Positions 1 through 5,881 of a stretch of DNA of 7,321 nucleotides are shown here, in pieces. Location: positions 6,761-14,081 of the forward strand of contig DBXP01000053.1 in assembly GCA_002309575.1 (NCBI GenBank), given 5' to 3'. The stretch comes from a bacterium UBP6_UBA1209 (GTDB taxonomy: Bacteria; UBP6; UBA1177). How positions within the stretch are numbered: the stretch's first letter is position 1; each line of letters begins with the position of its first letter. Made by a program: the position numbers and the translations under genes. The notes beneath the pieces were generated by a model. The model saw only the letters and a list, made by a program, of their open reading frames with translations, had not been told where the DNA came from and ran no database searches.

Positions 1-527
1 TAGGTGCGTTCCTTCGGCAGTCCGCAATCAGCAAGATACCGCCGTGCATGCTCGCTATAAGCCAAGTTCACGTCTGAAATAATATCCACGATCCGGCGAT
101 TCGTTTCCTCAGGCAGACATTCATCCTTACAGCGGTTGCCGGCTTCCATGTGAAAGATCGGGATGTGCCGCTTCTTCGCGGCAATCGCGCACAGGCAGCT
201 GTTCGTGTCGCCCAGCACCAGGACCGCCTCCGGCAGGATCTCGGTCATCAACCGGTAGCTCTTCGCAATGATATTTCCCATCGTCTCGCCGAGGTCGTTT
301 CCGACTGCATCAAGATAAATCTCAGGGTCATCGAGCTCCAGATCCCTGAAGAAAATGCCGTTAAGGTTGTAGTCATAATTCTGCCCCGTGTGGGCAAGGA
401 TCGTGTCGAAATATCTCCTGCACTTTTTTATCACCGCCGAAAGCCTGATGATCTCAGGACGCGTCCCGACAATTATCAGAAGCTTCAGTCTGCCGTTTTC
501 CTGCCAGTTAACTTTGAATTCAGCCAT
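1..527 (-). CDS. capG: UDP-N-acetylglucosamine 2-epimerase family, CapG/FnlC type (3' end cut by window)
   Basis: Third enzyme of UDP-L-FucNAc synthesis. From family knowledge, it inverts C-2 of the UDP-6-deoxy-L-talose-type HexNAc made by CapF, in the cytoplasm. The 175 codons visible are the N-terminal half of a protein that is usually about 370-380 aa; the gene leaves the window at base 1. Reading on the minus strand, I see the Rossmann-like start with GTRPEIIRLS (residues 21-30), HTGQNYDYNLN (46-56), LGETMGNIIAKSY (79-91), LGDTNSC (105-111), HMEAGNR (126-132) and LPEETNRRIVD (138-148). D107, E128 and E140/E141 occupy the positions of the acidic catalytic or binding residues of non-hydrolysing 2-epimerases. 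GDTNS and HMEAGNRC are closer to CapG/WbjD than to WecB, which has different residues there. The ATG at 527-525 lies inside the end of capF (8-base overlap, 520-527), so the two are probably translationally coupled. The start is supported by AGGTGG six bases upstream. Confidence 0.93.
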   Translation of the reverse strand, partial: MAEFKVNWQENGRLKLLIIVGTRPEIIRLSAVIKKCRRYFDTILAHTGQNYDYNLNGIFFRDLELDDPEIYLDAVGNDLGETMGNIIAKSYRLMTEILPEAVLVLGDTNSCLCAIAAKKRHIPIFHMEAGNRCKDECLPEETNRRIVDIISDVNLAYSEHARRYLADCGLPKERT

Positions 528-1728
528 TTTTCACCACCTTTTCACCAAAAGTATCTGGATGCTGCGCGTCGAACTGCTCGTTCGCCCACATCACGGTAAC
601 AAGATTTTCGCTCCCGGAGAGATTTATGATGTTGTGCGTATAGCCGGGCAGCATGTGGACCGCCTGGATCCTGTCGCCGCTTACCTCGAATTCGATCACC
701 TCGTCAGAGCCGATCTTTCTCTCCTGAATAAGTCCGTGTCCGGAGACAACAATGAAAAATTCCCACTTCGTGTTGTGCCAGTGCTCGCCCTTCGTGATCC
801 CCGGTTTGCTGATATTTACGCTGAACTGTCCGCAGCCGGCCGTTTTCAACAGCTCCGTGAAACTGCCTCTGGCGTCGCACTTCATATCGAGATCAAATAT
901 CGTTTTATCCTTCGGAAGATACGAAAGATAGGTAGAATAGAGTTTTCCTGCGAAGCTGCCTTTCGGGATCTCAGGCATGACAAGCGTCTTCGGCTGATTT
1001 CTGAAATTATCGAGCAGATCAACGATCTCTCCCAGCGTGACCTTGTGCGTCACCGGGACAAAACAGAACTTTCCGTCAGCATCAGGGACCGGGTCCAGAC
1101 CGTCGTATCCGCAATGGTGCGCCCTGCCCTCGAGAGCGTCGAACATCTCCTCTACAAGATCATCGATGTAGAGAAGTTCAAGCTGCGTGCTGCGGTCATT
1201 CACCTGGATCGGGAGATCGTTCGCTATGTTGCTGCAGAATGTCGCGACAGCCGAGTTGTAGTTCGGACGGCACCACTTCCCGAACAAATTCGGAAAACGG
1301 TAAACCAGGACCTCTGCGCCCGTCTCCTTTGCATAGTCAAAAAAGAGATTCTCTCCAGCAAGCTTCGAGCGGCCGTACTCTCCGTCATATCTGCCGATAA
1401 GGGTTGCCTGAAGCGACGATGAAAGCATGACCCTGCATCTGTTCCCGTGTTTTTTCAGCGTCTCCAGAAGTTTGCCGGCAAAACCGAAGTTGCCCTGCAT
1501 AAACTCAGCAGCCTCCTTCGGACGGTTAACGCCGGCAAGGTTGAAGACAAAATCGGCCTTCGAGCAGTATTCGTCAAGCTCTTCAAAGGTAGAATCGATG
1601 TCATATTCAAAAATCTCATCGATCAAAAGCTCCGGTCTCGTACGATTTTTGCCGTCACGGATATTTTTGAGGTTTTCGACAAGATTGCGGCCTGCAAAGC
1701 CCTTCGCTCCGGTTACCAGGATCTTCAT
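520..1728 (-). CDS. capF: CapF/FnlB: bifunctional UDP-sugar C3-epimerase / C4-reductase (SDR plus cupin)
   Basis: Second enzyme of UDP-L-FucNAc synthesis. From the characterised S. aureus homologue, the C-terminal cupin epimerises C-3 of the CapE product, and the N-terminal short-chain dehydrogenase then reduces the C-4 ketone with NADPH. The 402-aa protein shows MKILVTGAKGFAGRNL (1-16) with the GxxGxxG nucleotide loop, FNLAGVNRP (62-70), SSSLQAT (103-109), the YxxxK pair Y118/K122 in YGRSK, and YRFPNLFGKWCRPNYNS (143-159). The cupin runs from about residue 285 (DARGSFTELL). Its probable zinc ligands are H316, H318 and E323 in EHWHNTKWE, with H365 in GYTHNI. The protein is some 30 residues longer than S. 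aureus CapF (about 370); the extra residues appear near 22-36, near 205-222 and at the C-terminus. It starts 2 bases after the capE stop, with AGAGG upstream, and overlaps capG by 8 bases, so one transcript is expected. Confidence 0.95.
   Translation of the reverse strand: MKILVTGAKGFAGRNLVENLKNIRDGKNRTRPELLIDEIFEYDIDSTFEELDEYCSKADFVFNLAGVNRPKEAAEFMQGNFGFAGKLLETLKKHGNRCRVMLSSSLQATLIGRYDGEYGRSKLAGENLFFDYAKETGAEVLVYRFPNLFGKWCRPNYNSAVATFCSNIANDLPIQVNDRSTQLELLYIDDLVEEMFDALEGRAHHCGYDGLDPVPDADGKFCFVPVTHKVTLGEIVDLLDNFRNQPKTLVMPEIPKGSFAGKLYSTYLSYLPKDKTIFDLDMKCDARGSFTELLKTAGCGQFSVNISKPGITKGEHWHNTKWEFFIVVSGHGLIQERKIGSDEVIEFEVSGDRIQAVHMLPGYTHNIINLSGSENLVTVMWANEQFDAQHPDTFGEKVVKNG
534..539 (-). promoter_or_regulatory. 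Shine-Dalgarno site for capG inside the end of capF
   Basis: On the minus strand AGGTGG is followed by six bases (TGAAAA) and then the capG ATG. It lies within the last codons of capF. This decides the capG start, since the protein has 14 residues before its first beta strand and no other start nearby has such a site. The 8-base overlap of stop and start favours coupled translation. Confidence 0.75.
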
Positions 1729-1730
1729 AG

Positions 1731-2765
1731 CTACCTCTTCAAAGCTTCTTTGACGTAATCGGTCGTCAAAATCTTGGCAACAGTCCCGTCGACATCCAAA
1801 AGCTTCGTATTGTGGCTTGTATAGGACTCCTCCGCCTCGGTTTCGACCTTGCCCTGAGTGAAATATTTGTCGTAGTTCAGATCACGGTTGTCCGCCGCGA
1901 CACGGAAGTAGTTGCCCATATCCTCGGAACGGAGCCTCTCCTCGCGGGTCATCAGCGTCTCATAAAGCTTTTCGCCGTGACGTGTACCGATGATCCGTGT
2001 TCCGGTGTTGCCGAAAAGCCTCTGGACAGCCTCGGCAAGGACGCCGATCGTGCTTGCGTCCGCCTTCTGGATAAACAGATCTCCAGGGTTCGCATGTTCA
2101 AAGGCAAATTTCACCAGATCCACCGCCTCATCCAGATTCATCAGGAAGCGGGTCATCTCGGGATTGGTGATCGTAATCGGATTCCCCGCCTTGATCTGAT
2201 CTATAAAAAGCGGGATAACCGAACCGCGGGAACACATTACATTGCCATAGCGGGTGCAGCAGATGACAGTTCCGCCGCGCTCTGCAGCGACACGGGCGTT
2301 CGCCGTAATGACATGTTCCATCATCGCCTTGCTGATCCCCATCGCATTGATCGGATATGCCGCCTTGTCCGTAGACAGGCAGACAACACGTTTCACACCG
2401 GCATCGATCGCAGCATGAAGGACATTGTCCGTCCCCTCGACATTCGTCTTGACCGCCTGCATCGGAAAAAATTCACAGCTCGGGACCTGCTTCAGAGCCG
2501 CTGCATGAAAGATGTAATCGACTCCTGGCATAGCATCGCGCACAGACTGAATATCGCGGACATCACCAATAAAAAATTTAACCTTTTCTGCATACTGAGG
2601 ATAACGCGCCTGCAGATCGTGCCGCATATCATCCTGTTTTTTTTCATCTCTCGAAAAAATCCTGATCTGGGCAATATCCGTGTCCAGAAATCTCTTAAGA
2701 ACCGTTGAACCGAACGAACCGGTTCCTCCGGTAATCAGAAGTGTTGAATTGTTGAAAGCTGACAT
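1731..2765 (-). CDS. capE: CapE/FnlA: UDP-GlcNAc 4,6-dehydratase / 5-epimerase (inverting)
   Basis: First enzyme of the UDP-L-FucNAc pathway. It is expected to convert UDP-GlcNAc to UDP-2-acetamido-2,6-dideoxy-L-arabino-hexos-4-ulose using a bound NADP+. The 344-aa sequence is full length for the family and closely follows the S. aureus CapE pattern. It has LLITGGTGSFGSTVLKRFL (9-27; nucleotide loop GGTGSFG 13-19), IFSRDEKKQDDMR (36-48), IGDVRD (66-71), HAAALKQVPSCEFFP (87-101), CLSTDKAAYPINAMGISK (129-146), TRYGNVMCSRGSVIPLF (171-187), MTRFLM (204-209) and GTRHGEKLYETL (260-271). The usual SDR YxxxK is MxxxK here (M142, K146), which is typical of CapE and not a defect. This is what separates it from PseB/FlaA1-type enzymes, which keep the tyrosine. 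It is the first gene of the minus-strand operon, with an AGAGGT Shine-Dalgarno site and a strong promoter directly upstream. Confidence 0.96.
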   Translation of the reverse strand: MSAFNNSTLLITGGTGSFGSTVLKRFLDTDIAQIRIFSRDEKKQDDMRHDLQARYPQYAEKVKFFIGDVRDIQSVRDAMPGVDYIFHAAALKQVPSCEFFPMQAVKTNVEGTDNVLHAAIDAGVKRVVCLSTDKAAYPINAMGISKAMMEHVITANARVAAERGGTVICCTRYGNVMCSRGSVIPLFIDQIKAGNPITITNPEMTRFLMNLDEAVDLVKFAFEHANPGDLFIQKADASTIGVLAEAVQRLFGNTGTRIIGTRHGEKLYETLMTREERLRSEDMGNYFRVAADNRDLNYDKYFTQGKVETEAEESYTSHNTKLLDVDGTVAKILTTDYVKEALKR

Positions 2766-2793
2766 AATAACCTCTAAAAATTACTACAATATA

Positions 2794-2823
2794 ATTTTAC
2801 TAAGTTAATTCATGTCATGTCAA
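2794..2823 (-). promoter_or_regulatory. Probable sigma70-type promoter for capE-capF-capG
   Basis: On the minus strand a perfect -35 box TTGACA (2823-2818) is followed by an 18-base spacer and TAAAAT (2799-2794), a five-of-six match to the -10 consensus. Transcription would begin near 2787, leaving a leader of about 22 bases that holds the AGAGGT ribosome site. A tandem GACAT GACAT repeat (2811-2821) overlaps the -35 box and could be incidental or an operator. No attenuator fits in so short a leader. Confidence 0.7.
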
Positions 2824-2893
2824 CAAATTTCTGTAAAATAAGCCTATCCTCTCACCTGTATCAATAAATTCAGCCTGCGGGATCGTCGACATG

Positions 2894-2921
2894 TAGATTT
2901 CCACAAAAAAAGGCATATAGT
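2894..2921 (+). promoter_or_regulatory. Possible promoter for the plus-strand operon
   Basis: TATAGT at 2916-2921 matches five of six bases of the -10 consensus and lies about 43 bases before the ATG at 2964. The only -35 candidate is weak: TAGATT at 2894-2899, three of six, with a 16-base spacer. The divergent layout requires a plus-strand promoter somewhere in 2766-2963, but this particular site is only the best candidate by eye. An activator or an alternative sigma factor would explain the poor -35. Confidence 0.35.
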
Positions 2922-2952
2922 ATTTGCTTTTTTATGTTCTCAGATTTGATAT

Positions 2953-2957
2953 AGGAG
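2953..2957 (+). promoter_or_regulatory. Shine-Dalgarno site of the nucleotidyltransferase-PLP fusion
   Basis: AGGAG is followed by six bases and the ATG at 2964, which is optimal spacing. It fixes the start immediately before the first beta strand (MQAIILAAG). Confidence 0.8.
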
Positions 2958-2963
2958 CAAACA

Positions 2964-4778
2964 ATGCAAGCAATAATTTTAGCGGCCGGTATGGGCAAAC
3001 GGCTGAAAGAACTAACTCAAAACAACACAAAATGCATGGTCAAAGTCAATGGGGTGACCCTGATTGACCGTATGCTGCATCAGATTGACCAGCATAATTT
3101 GTCGCGCATTATCATAGTCGTAGGATACGAGGGAAAAAAACTGATCGACTATATCGGCTCTCTAGGAATCAAAACACCGATCGTGTTTGTAAACAATCCG
3201 ATTTACGACAAAACCAACAACATCTATTCTCTTTCGCTGGCCAAAGACCGGCTTCTTGAAGATGACACGATACTGCTTGAATCTGACCTTATTTTTGAGG
3301 ATTCTGTTCTGGAATCGTTACTTTCCGATCCGCGTGAAACCCTGGCTCTGGTTGACAAATACGAGTCATGGATGGACGGGACCTGTGTCAAACTGGGAGA
3401 AGATGATACCATCGATGCCTTTATACCCGGCAAAAAGTTCAAATTCAACGAACTCAGGAATTATTTCAAAACAGTAAACTTGTACAAGTTCAGTAAAAAT
3501 TTTTCCAAGACACAGTATGTTCCGTTTCTTGACGCATACCAGTCGGCATTGGGCGAAAATGAATATTACGAGCAGGTTCTTCGAGTTATCACAATGCTTG
3601 ACAATTCCGGCATCAAGGCAAAAAGGCTGGACGGTCAGAAGTGGTATGAAATTGATGATATCCAGGATCTCGATATCGCCGAATCCATCTTCGTACCTGA
3701 CGAAGATGAACGTGTCAGGCTTATGCAAGGACGCTACGGAGGCTATTGGCGCTACCCAAAGCTGATAGATTTCTGCTACCTTGTTAATCCATATTTCCCG
3801 CCGGAAAGGATGAAAGACGAGATAAAGGCAAATTTTGATGTGCTGCTGACGCAGTATCCTTCAGGAATGAGAGTCAACTCGCTTCTAGCCGCGAAGAATT
3901 TCGGAGTTCATCCGGAGAATATTTTGGTTGGTAACGGTGCAGCCGAGCTGATAAAAAGTTTAATGACTCATTTTGACGGCAAAACAGGTTTCATCAGACC
4001 GACTTTTGACGAATACCCCAACCGTTATGCCAGAGAAAATTCTGTCGATTTTGTCCCGGGCGGCAAAGATTATTCCTATTCCGCCGACAACATTATGACC
4101 TATTTTTCGGATAAAGAAATCAAGAACTTAATTGTTGTCAATCCAGACAATCCTACCGGGAACTATATTCCAAAAGCCGATTTGATAAGACTTGTCGGCT
4201 GGAGCAGGAAAAATAAAATTAAAATTGTGATCGACGAGTCTTTTGCCGATTTTTCAGATGAACTCGACAATACATTGTTTATCCAGAGCCTTCTTTCAGA
4301 GAATCCTCATCTTTATGTCATGAAAAGCATTTCCAAATCCTACGGTGTTCCAGGAATAAGGCTTGGCGTGCTGGCCTCAGGAGATGTGGAGACGATAGCA
4401 AAAATGAAAAAGGATGTTGCTATATGGAACATCAATTCCTTCGGCGAGTTTTATATGCAGATCGAGGAAAAATATAAAAAGGATTACATGACAGCCCTAG
4501 AAAAATTCAGAGCGGAACGAGCTCGTTTCCAAAACGAACTGGCAAAAATCAAAGGCGTAAGAGTAATTCCGTCACAAGCGAATTTTGTTATGGTAGAACT
4601 TGAAGCGGTCTCTCCGATAGAACTTCTAAAACGACTGTTGATAAAGCACAATCTGCTAATAAAAGAGCTGACTACCAAAACAAGCGGTCACAACTATTTA
4701 CGCTTAGCCGTGAGGAATACAGACGAGAATAATATTCTTGTCGCTGCAATGAAAGAAGAGATCTCGAGGTTGTCGTGA
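2964..4778 (+). CDS. Bifunctional LicC-like nucleotidyltransferase / HisC-CobD-like PLP enzyme
   Basis: A 604-aa two-domain fusion. Residues 1 to about 243 are a LicC-like NTP transferase. Its features are LAAGMGKRL (6-14) for nucleotide binding, K23, VKVNG (26-30), NNIYSL (85-90), the acidic metal site ESDLIFE (106-112, D108) and the family-end motif WYEIDDIQDL (227-236). Residues from about 257 to 604 are a complete fold-type I PLP enzyme. It shows YPSGMRVNSLLA (298-309), LVGNGAAELI (321-330), NPDNPTG (393-399, N396), DESFADF (424-430), the Schiff-base lysine K458 in SISKSYG, GIRLG (464-468, R466) and YLRLAVRN (578-585). The opening of the PLP domain (YWRYPKLIDFCYLVNPYFPP) and LVGNGAAELI recall CobD threonine-phosphate decarboxylase as well as HisC. 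The substrate is therefore likely a phosphorylated amino acid, amine or ketone, converted and then joined to CMP by the N-terminal domain. This is inference. AGGAG (2953-2957), six bases before the ATG, supports the start. The gene overlaps the next by 4 bases. All key residues appear intact in both domains. Confidence 0.9.
   Translation: MQAIILAAGMGKRLKELTQNNTKCMVKVNGVTLIDRMLHQIDQHNLSRIIIVVGYEGKKLIDYIGSLGIKTPIVFVNNPIYDKTNNIYSLSLAKDRLLEDDTILLESDLIFEDSVLESLLSDPRETLALVDKYESWMDGTCVKLGEDDTIDAFIPGKKFKFNELRNYFKTVNLYKFSKNFSKTQYVPFLDAYQSALGENEYYEQVLRVITMLDNSGIKAKRLDGQKWYEIDDIQDLDIAESIFVPDEDERVRLMQGRYGGYWRYPKLIDFCYLVNPYFPPERMKDEIKANFDVLLTQYPSGMRVNSLLAAKNFGVHPENILVGNGAAELIKSLMTHFDGKTGFIRPTFDEYPNRYARENSVDFVPGGKDYSYSADNIMTYFSDKEIKNLIVVNPDNPTGNYIPKADLIRLVGWSRKNKIKIVIDESFADFSDELDNTLFIQSLLSENPHLYVMKSISKSYGVPGIRLGVLASGDVETIAKMKKDVAIWNINSFGEFYMQIEEKYKKDYMTALEKFRAERARFQNELAKIKGVRVIPSQANFVMVELEAVSPIELLKRLLIKHNLLIKELTTKTSGHNYLRLAVRNTDENNILVAAMKEEISRLS
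4766..4770 (+). promoter_or_regulatory. Shine-Dalgarno site for the GTG start of the opine dehydrogenase gene
   Basis: GAGGT lies four bases before GTG at 4775, inside the last codons of the upstream gene. The next four bases, GTGA, hold both the new start (GTG) and the old stop (TGA), a classic translational-coupling overlap. It decides the start: no ATG is nearby, and the encoded protein begins directly with the NAD(P)-binding strand. Confidence 0.7.
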
Positions 4779-5854
4779 AAATAACTATTGTTGGCGGAGG
4801 CAATATCGGCACGCAGTTCGCCGTACACTGTGCAGAAAAAGGACACAGGGTTTCGGTTTATACATCGACACCGGAATTGTATGATACGCACCTTTGTATT
4901 GTAGACGAAAATGATGCCGTAACACATGAAGGAGAAATTGAATCAGCAACGGACGACCCGGAAACAGCCTTCAGAGATACCGATCTGATTATAGTAACAG
5001 TCCCGGCCACAGTAATGAAAATCACTGCCGAAAAAATATATAACCATTCGGATTCGAAACCTATTATAGGCGTGGTGCCAGGAAACGGCGGAAGCGAATG
5101 TGCGTTTAGAAAGTGTATCGAGCGGGGAAATATTTTCTTCGGGATCGAGCGTGTACCGGCTGTTGCCCGCATAGTGCAAAAGGGAAAAACTGTAAAATCT
5201 ACCGGATACAGGAACGAACTGCACATCGCGGCTCTTCCGTCGAAATATGCAGAAAAGTGTGCGGATTTGATCGGCAGCTTTTTTGACAAGAAAACCACCG
5301 TTATTCCCAACTTTCTGAATTTAACTATGACCCCTTCAAACCCTATTCTTCATACTACGAGACTAAGGACATTGTTCAAGGATTGGCAAAAAGGCATGGT
5401 TTATAAAAGTGTGCCTCTTTTTTATGAAGAGTGGAACGACAGTTCTTCAGAACTTTTGATTGCCTGCGACGAGGAAGTCCAGAACATTTGCCGGGCATTG
5501 CCGGAATTTGATTTAAAATATGTAAAATCTCTCCGAGAGCATTATGAAAGCCCGACAGTTGAGGCAATGACCAAAAAAATTTCATCCATTCCGGCTTTTA
5601 AAGGTTTGACATCTCCGACAGTCAAAGTCGACGGTGGTTTTGCTCCGGATTTGCATTCGAGGTATTTTACAGCCGATTTTTCTTACGGTTTGACGATCAT
5701 AAAGCAAATAGCAGATTTCGCAGGTGTAAAGACTCCTTGCATTGATGCAACTTTGGCATGGTATAAAGATATCGCTGTTGAAAAAGATGAATTCAATTTC
5801 AAGGATTACGGCATCTTTGACAGAGGCGATCTTGAAAAATTCTATTTGATGTAA
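4775..5854 (+). CDS. Octopine/nopaline (opine) dehydrogenase family protein
   Basis: Opine dehydrogenases reductively join the amino group of an amino acid or amine to a 2-oxo acid such as pyruvate, using NAD(P)H. The 359-aa length is normal for the family. The N-terminal Rossmann domain has KITIVGGGNIGTQFAVHCAE (2-21, loop GGGNIG 7-12), a DTDLIIVTVPA stretch (68-78) and VVPGNGG (100-106). The C-terminal domain has SNPILHTTRL (188-197); N189 and H193 form the NxxxH motif, H193 being the expected catalytic histidine. SRYFTADFSYGLTIIKQIADF (295-315), followed by AGVKTP (316-321), is the family signature late in the protein. The gene starts with GTG and overlaps the preceding nucleotidyltransferase-PLP gene by 4 bases, so the two probably serve one pathway. 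The real substrates cannot be read from the sequence. In polysaccharide loci such an enzyme could make N-(1-carboxyethyl)-type amine substituents, which is inference. It could also be an unrelated 2-oxo acid or ketone reductase of the same fold. Confidence 0.9.
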   Translation: MKITIVGGGNIGTQFAVHCAEKGHRVSVYTSTPELYDTHLCIVDENDAVTHEGEIESATDDPETAFRDTDLIIVTVPATVMKITAEKIYNHSDSKPIIGVVPGNGGSECAFRKCIERGNIFFGIERVPAVARIVQKGKTVKSTGYRNELHIAALPSKYAEKCADLIGSFFDKKTTVIPNFLNLTMTPSNPILHTTRLRTLFKDWQKGMVYKSVPLFYEEWNDSSSELLIACDEEVQNICRALPEFDLKYVKSLREHYESPTVEAMTKKISSIPAFKGLTSPTVKVDGGFAPDLHSRYFTADFSYGLTIIKQIADFAGVKTPCIDATLAWYKDIAVEKDEFNFKDYGIFDRGDLEKFYLM

Positions 5855-5865
5855 ATTCAGAAGTC

Positions 5866-5869
5866 AGGA
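5866..5869 (+). promoter_or_regulatory. Weak, distant Shine-Dalgarno site for the pyruvyl transferase fusion
   Basis: AGGA is 12 bases before the ATG at 5882, longer than the ideal spacing. An ATG at 5871 sits only one base after it but gives just ATG TTT TAA. The ATG at 5882 is chosen because the protein then opens MLDFNIITFHRSINFGAVLQ, the normal N-terminus of the family. Confidence 0.45.
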
Positions 5870-5881
5870 CATGTTTTAATA

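Larger units (their letters stand above)
2766..2963. other. Divergent intergenic promoter region
   Basis: An AT-rich 198-base spacer between capE (minus) and the nucleotidyltransferase-PLP gene (plus). It holds the strong minus-strand promoter, the weaker plus-strand candidate and both ribosome sites. I see no convincing terminator hairpin, riboswitch, ops/JUMPStart element or small gene in it. The short GTCGAC palindrome at 2885-2890 is too small to interpret. Confidence 0.8.

Noticed and set aside
388..1422. Long open frame of 344 codons on the plus strand opposite capF
   Set aside because: It is fully antisense to the well-supported capF/capG genes. Its translation is rich in Arg, Leu and Ile with no recognisable motif, and it has no ribosome site. 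It is a by-product of codon bias.
1812..2708. Open frame of 298 codons on the plus strand opposite capE
   Set aside because: Antisense shadow of capE. The translation is rich in Arg, His and Asp and matches no family I know, and no promoter or ribosome site is visible.
1731..2765. M142 in place of the SDR catalytic tyrosine in CapE as a possible inactivating mutation
   Set aside because: MxxxK at this position is characteristic of the CapE subfamily, including the active S. aureus enzyme.
2881..2930. GTCGAC palindrome and an imperfect inverted repeat around GCATATAGTATTTGC as an operator or terminator
   Set aside because: The arms are six bases or fewer with mismatch, there is no GC-rich stem plus T-run of terminator type, and such repeats are common by chance in AT-rich spacers.
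2964..4778. Phosphonate pathway (PntC-AEPT) as the identity of the fusion
   Set aside because: The PLP half has the class I/II HisC-like motifs NPDNPTG and SISKSYG rather than those of the class V AEP transaminase, and no PEP mutase or phosphonopyruvate decarboxylase gene is present in the window. It remains an analogy only.
5871..5879. Mini-ORF ATG TTT TAA just before the pyruvyl transferase start, possibly a regulatory leader or re-initiation site
   Set aside because: The AGGA motif is only one base from this ATG, too close for efficient initiation. A two-codon reading frame of this kind is expected by chance in AT-rich sequence.
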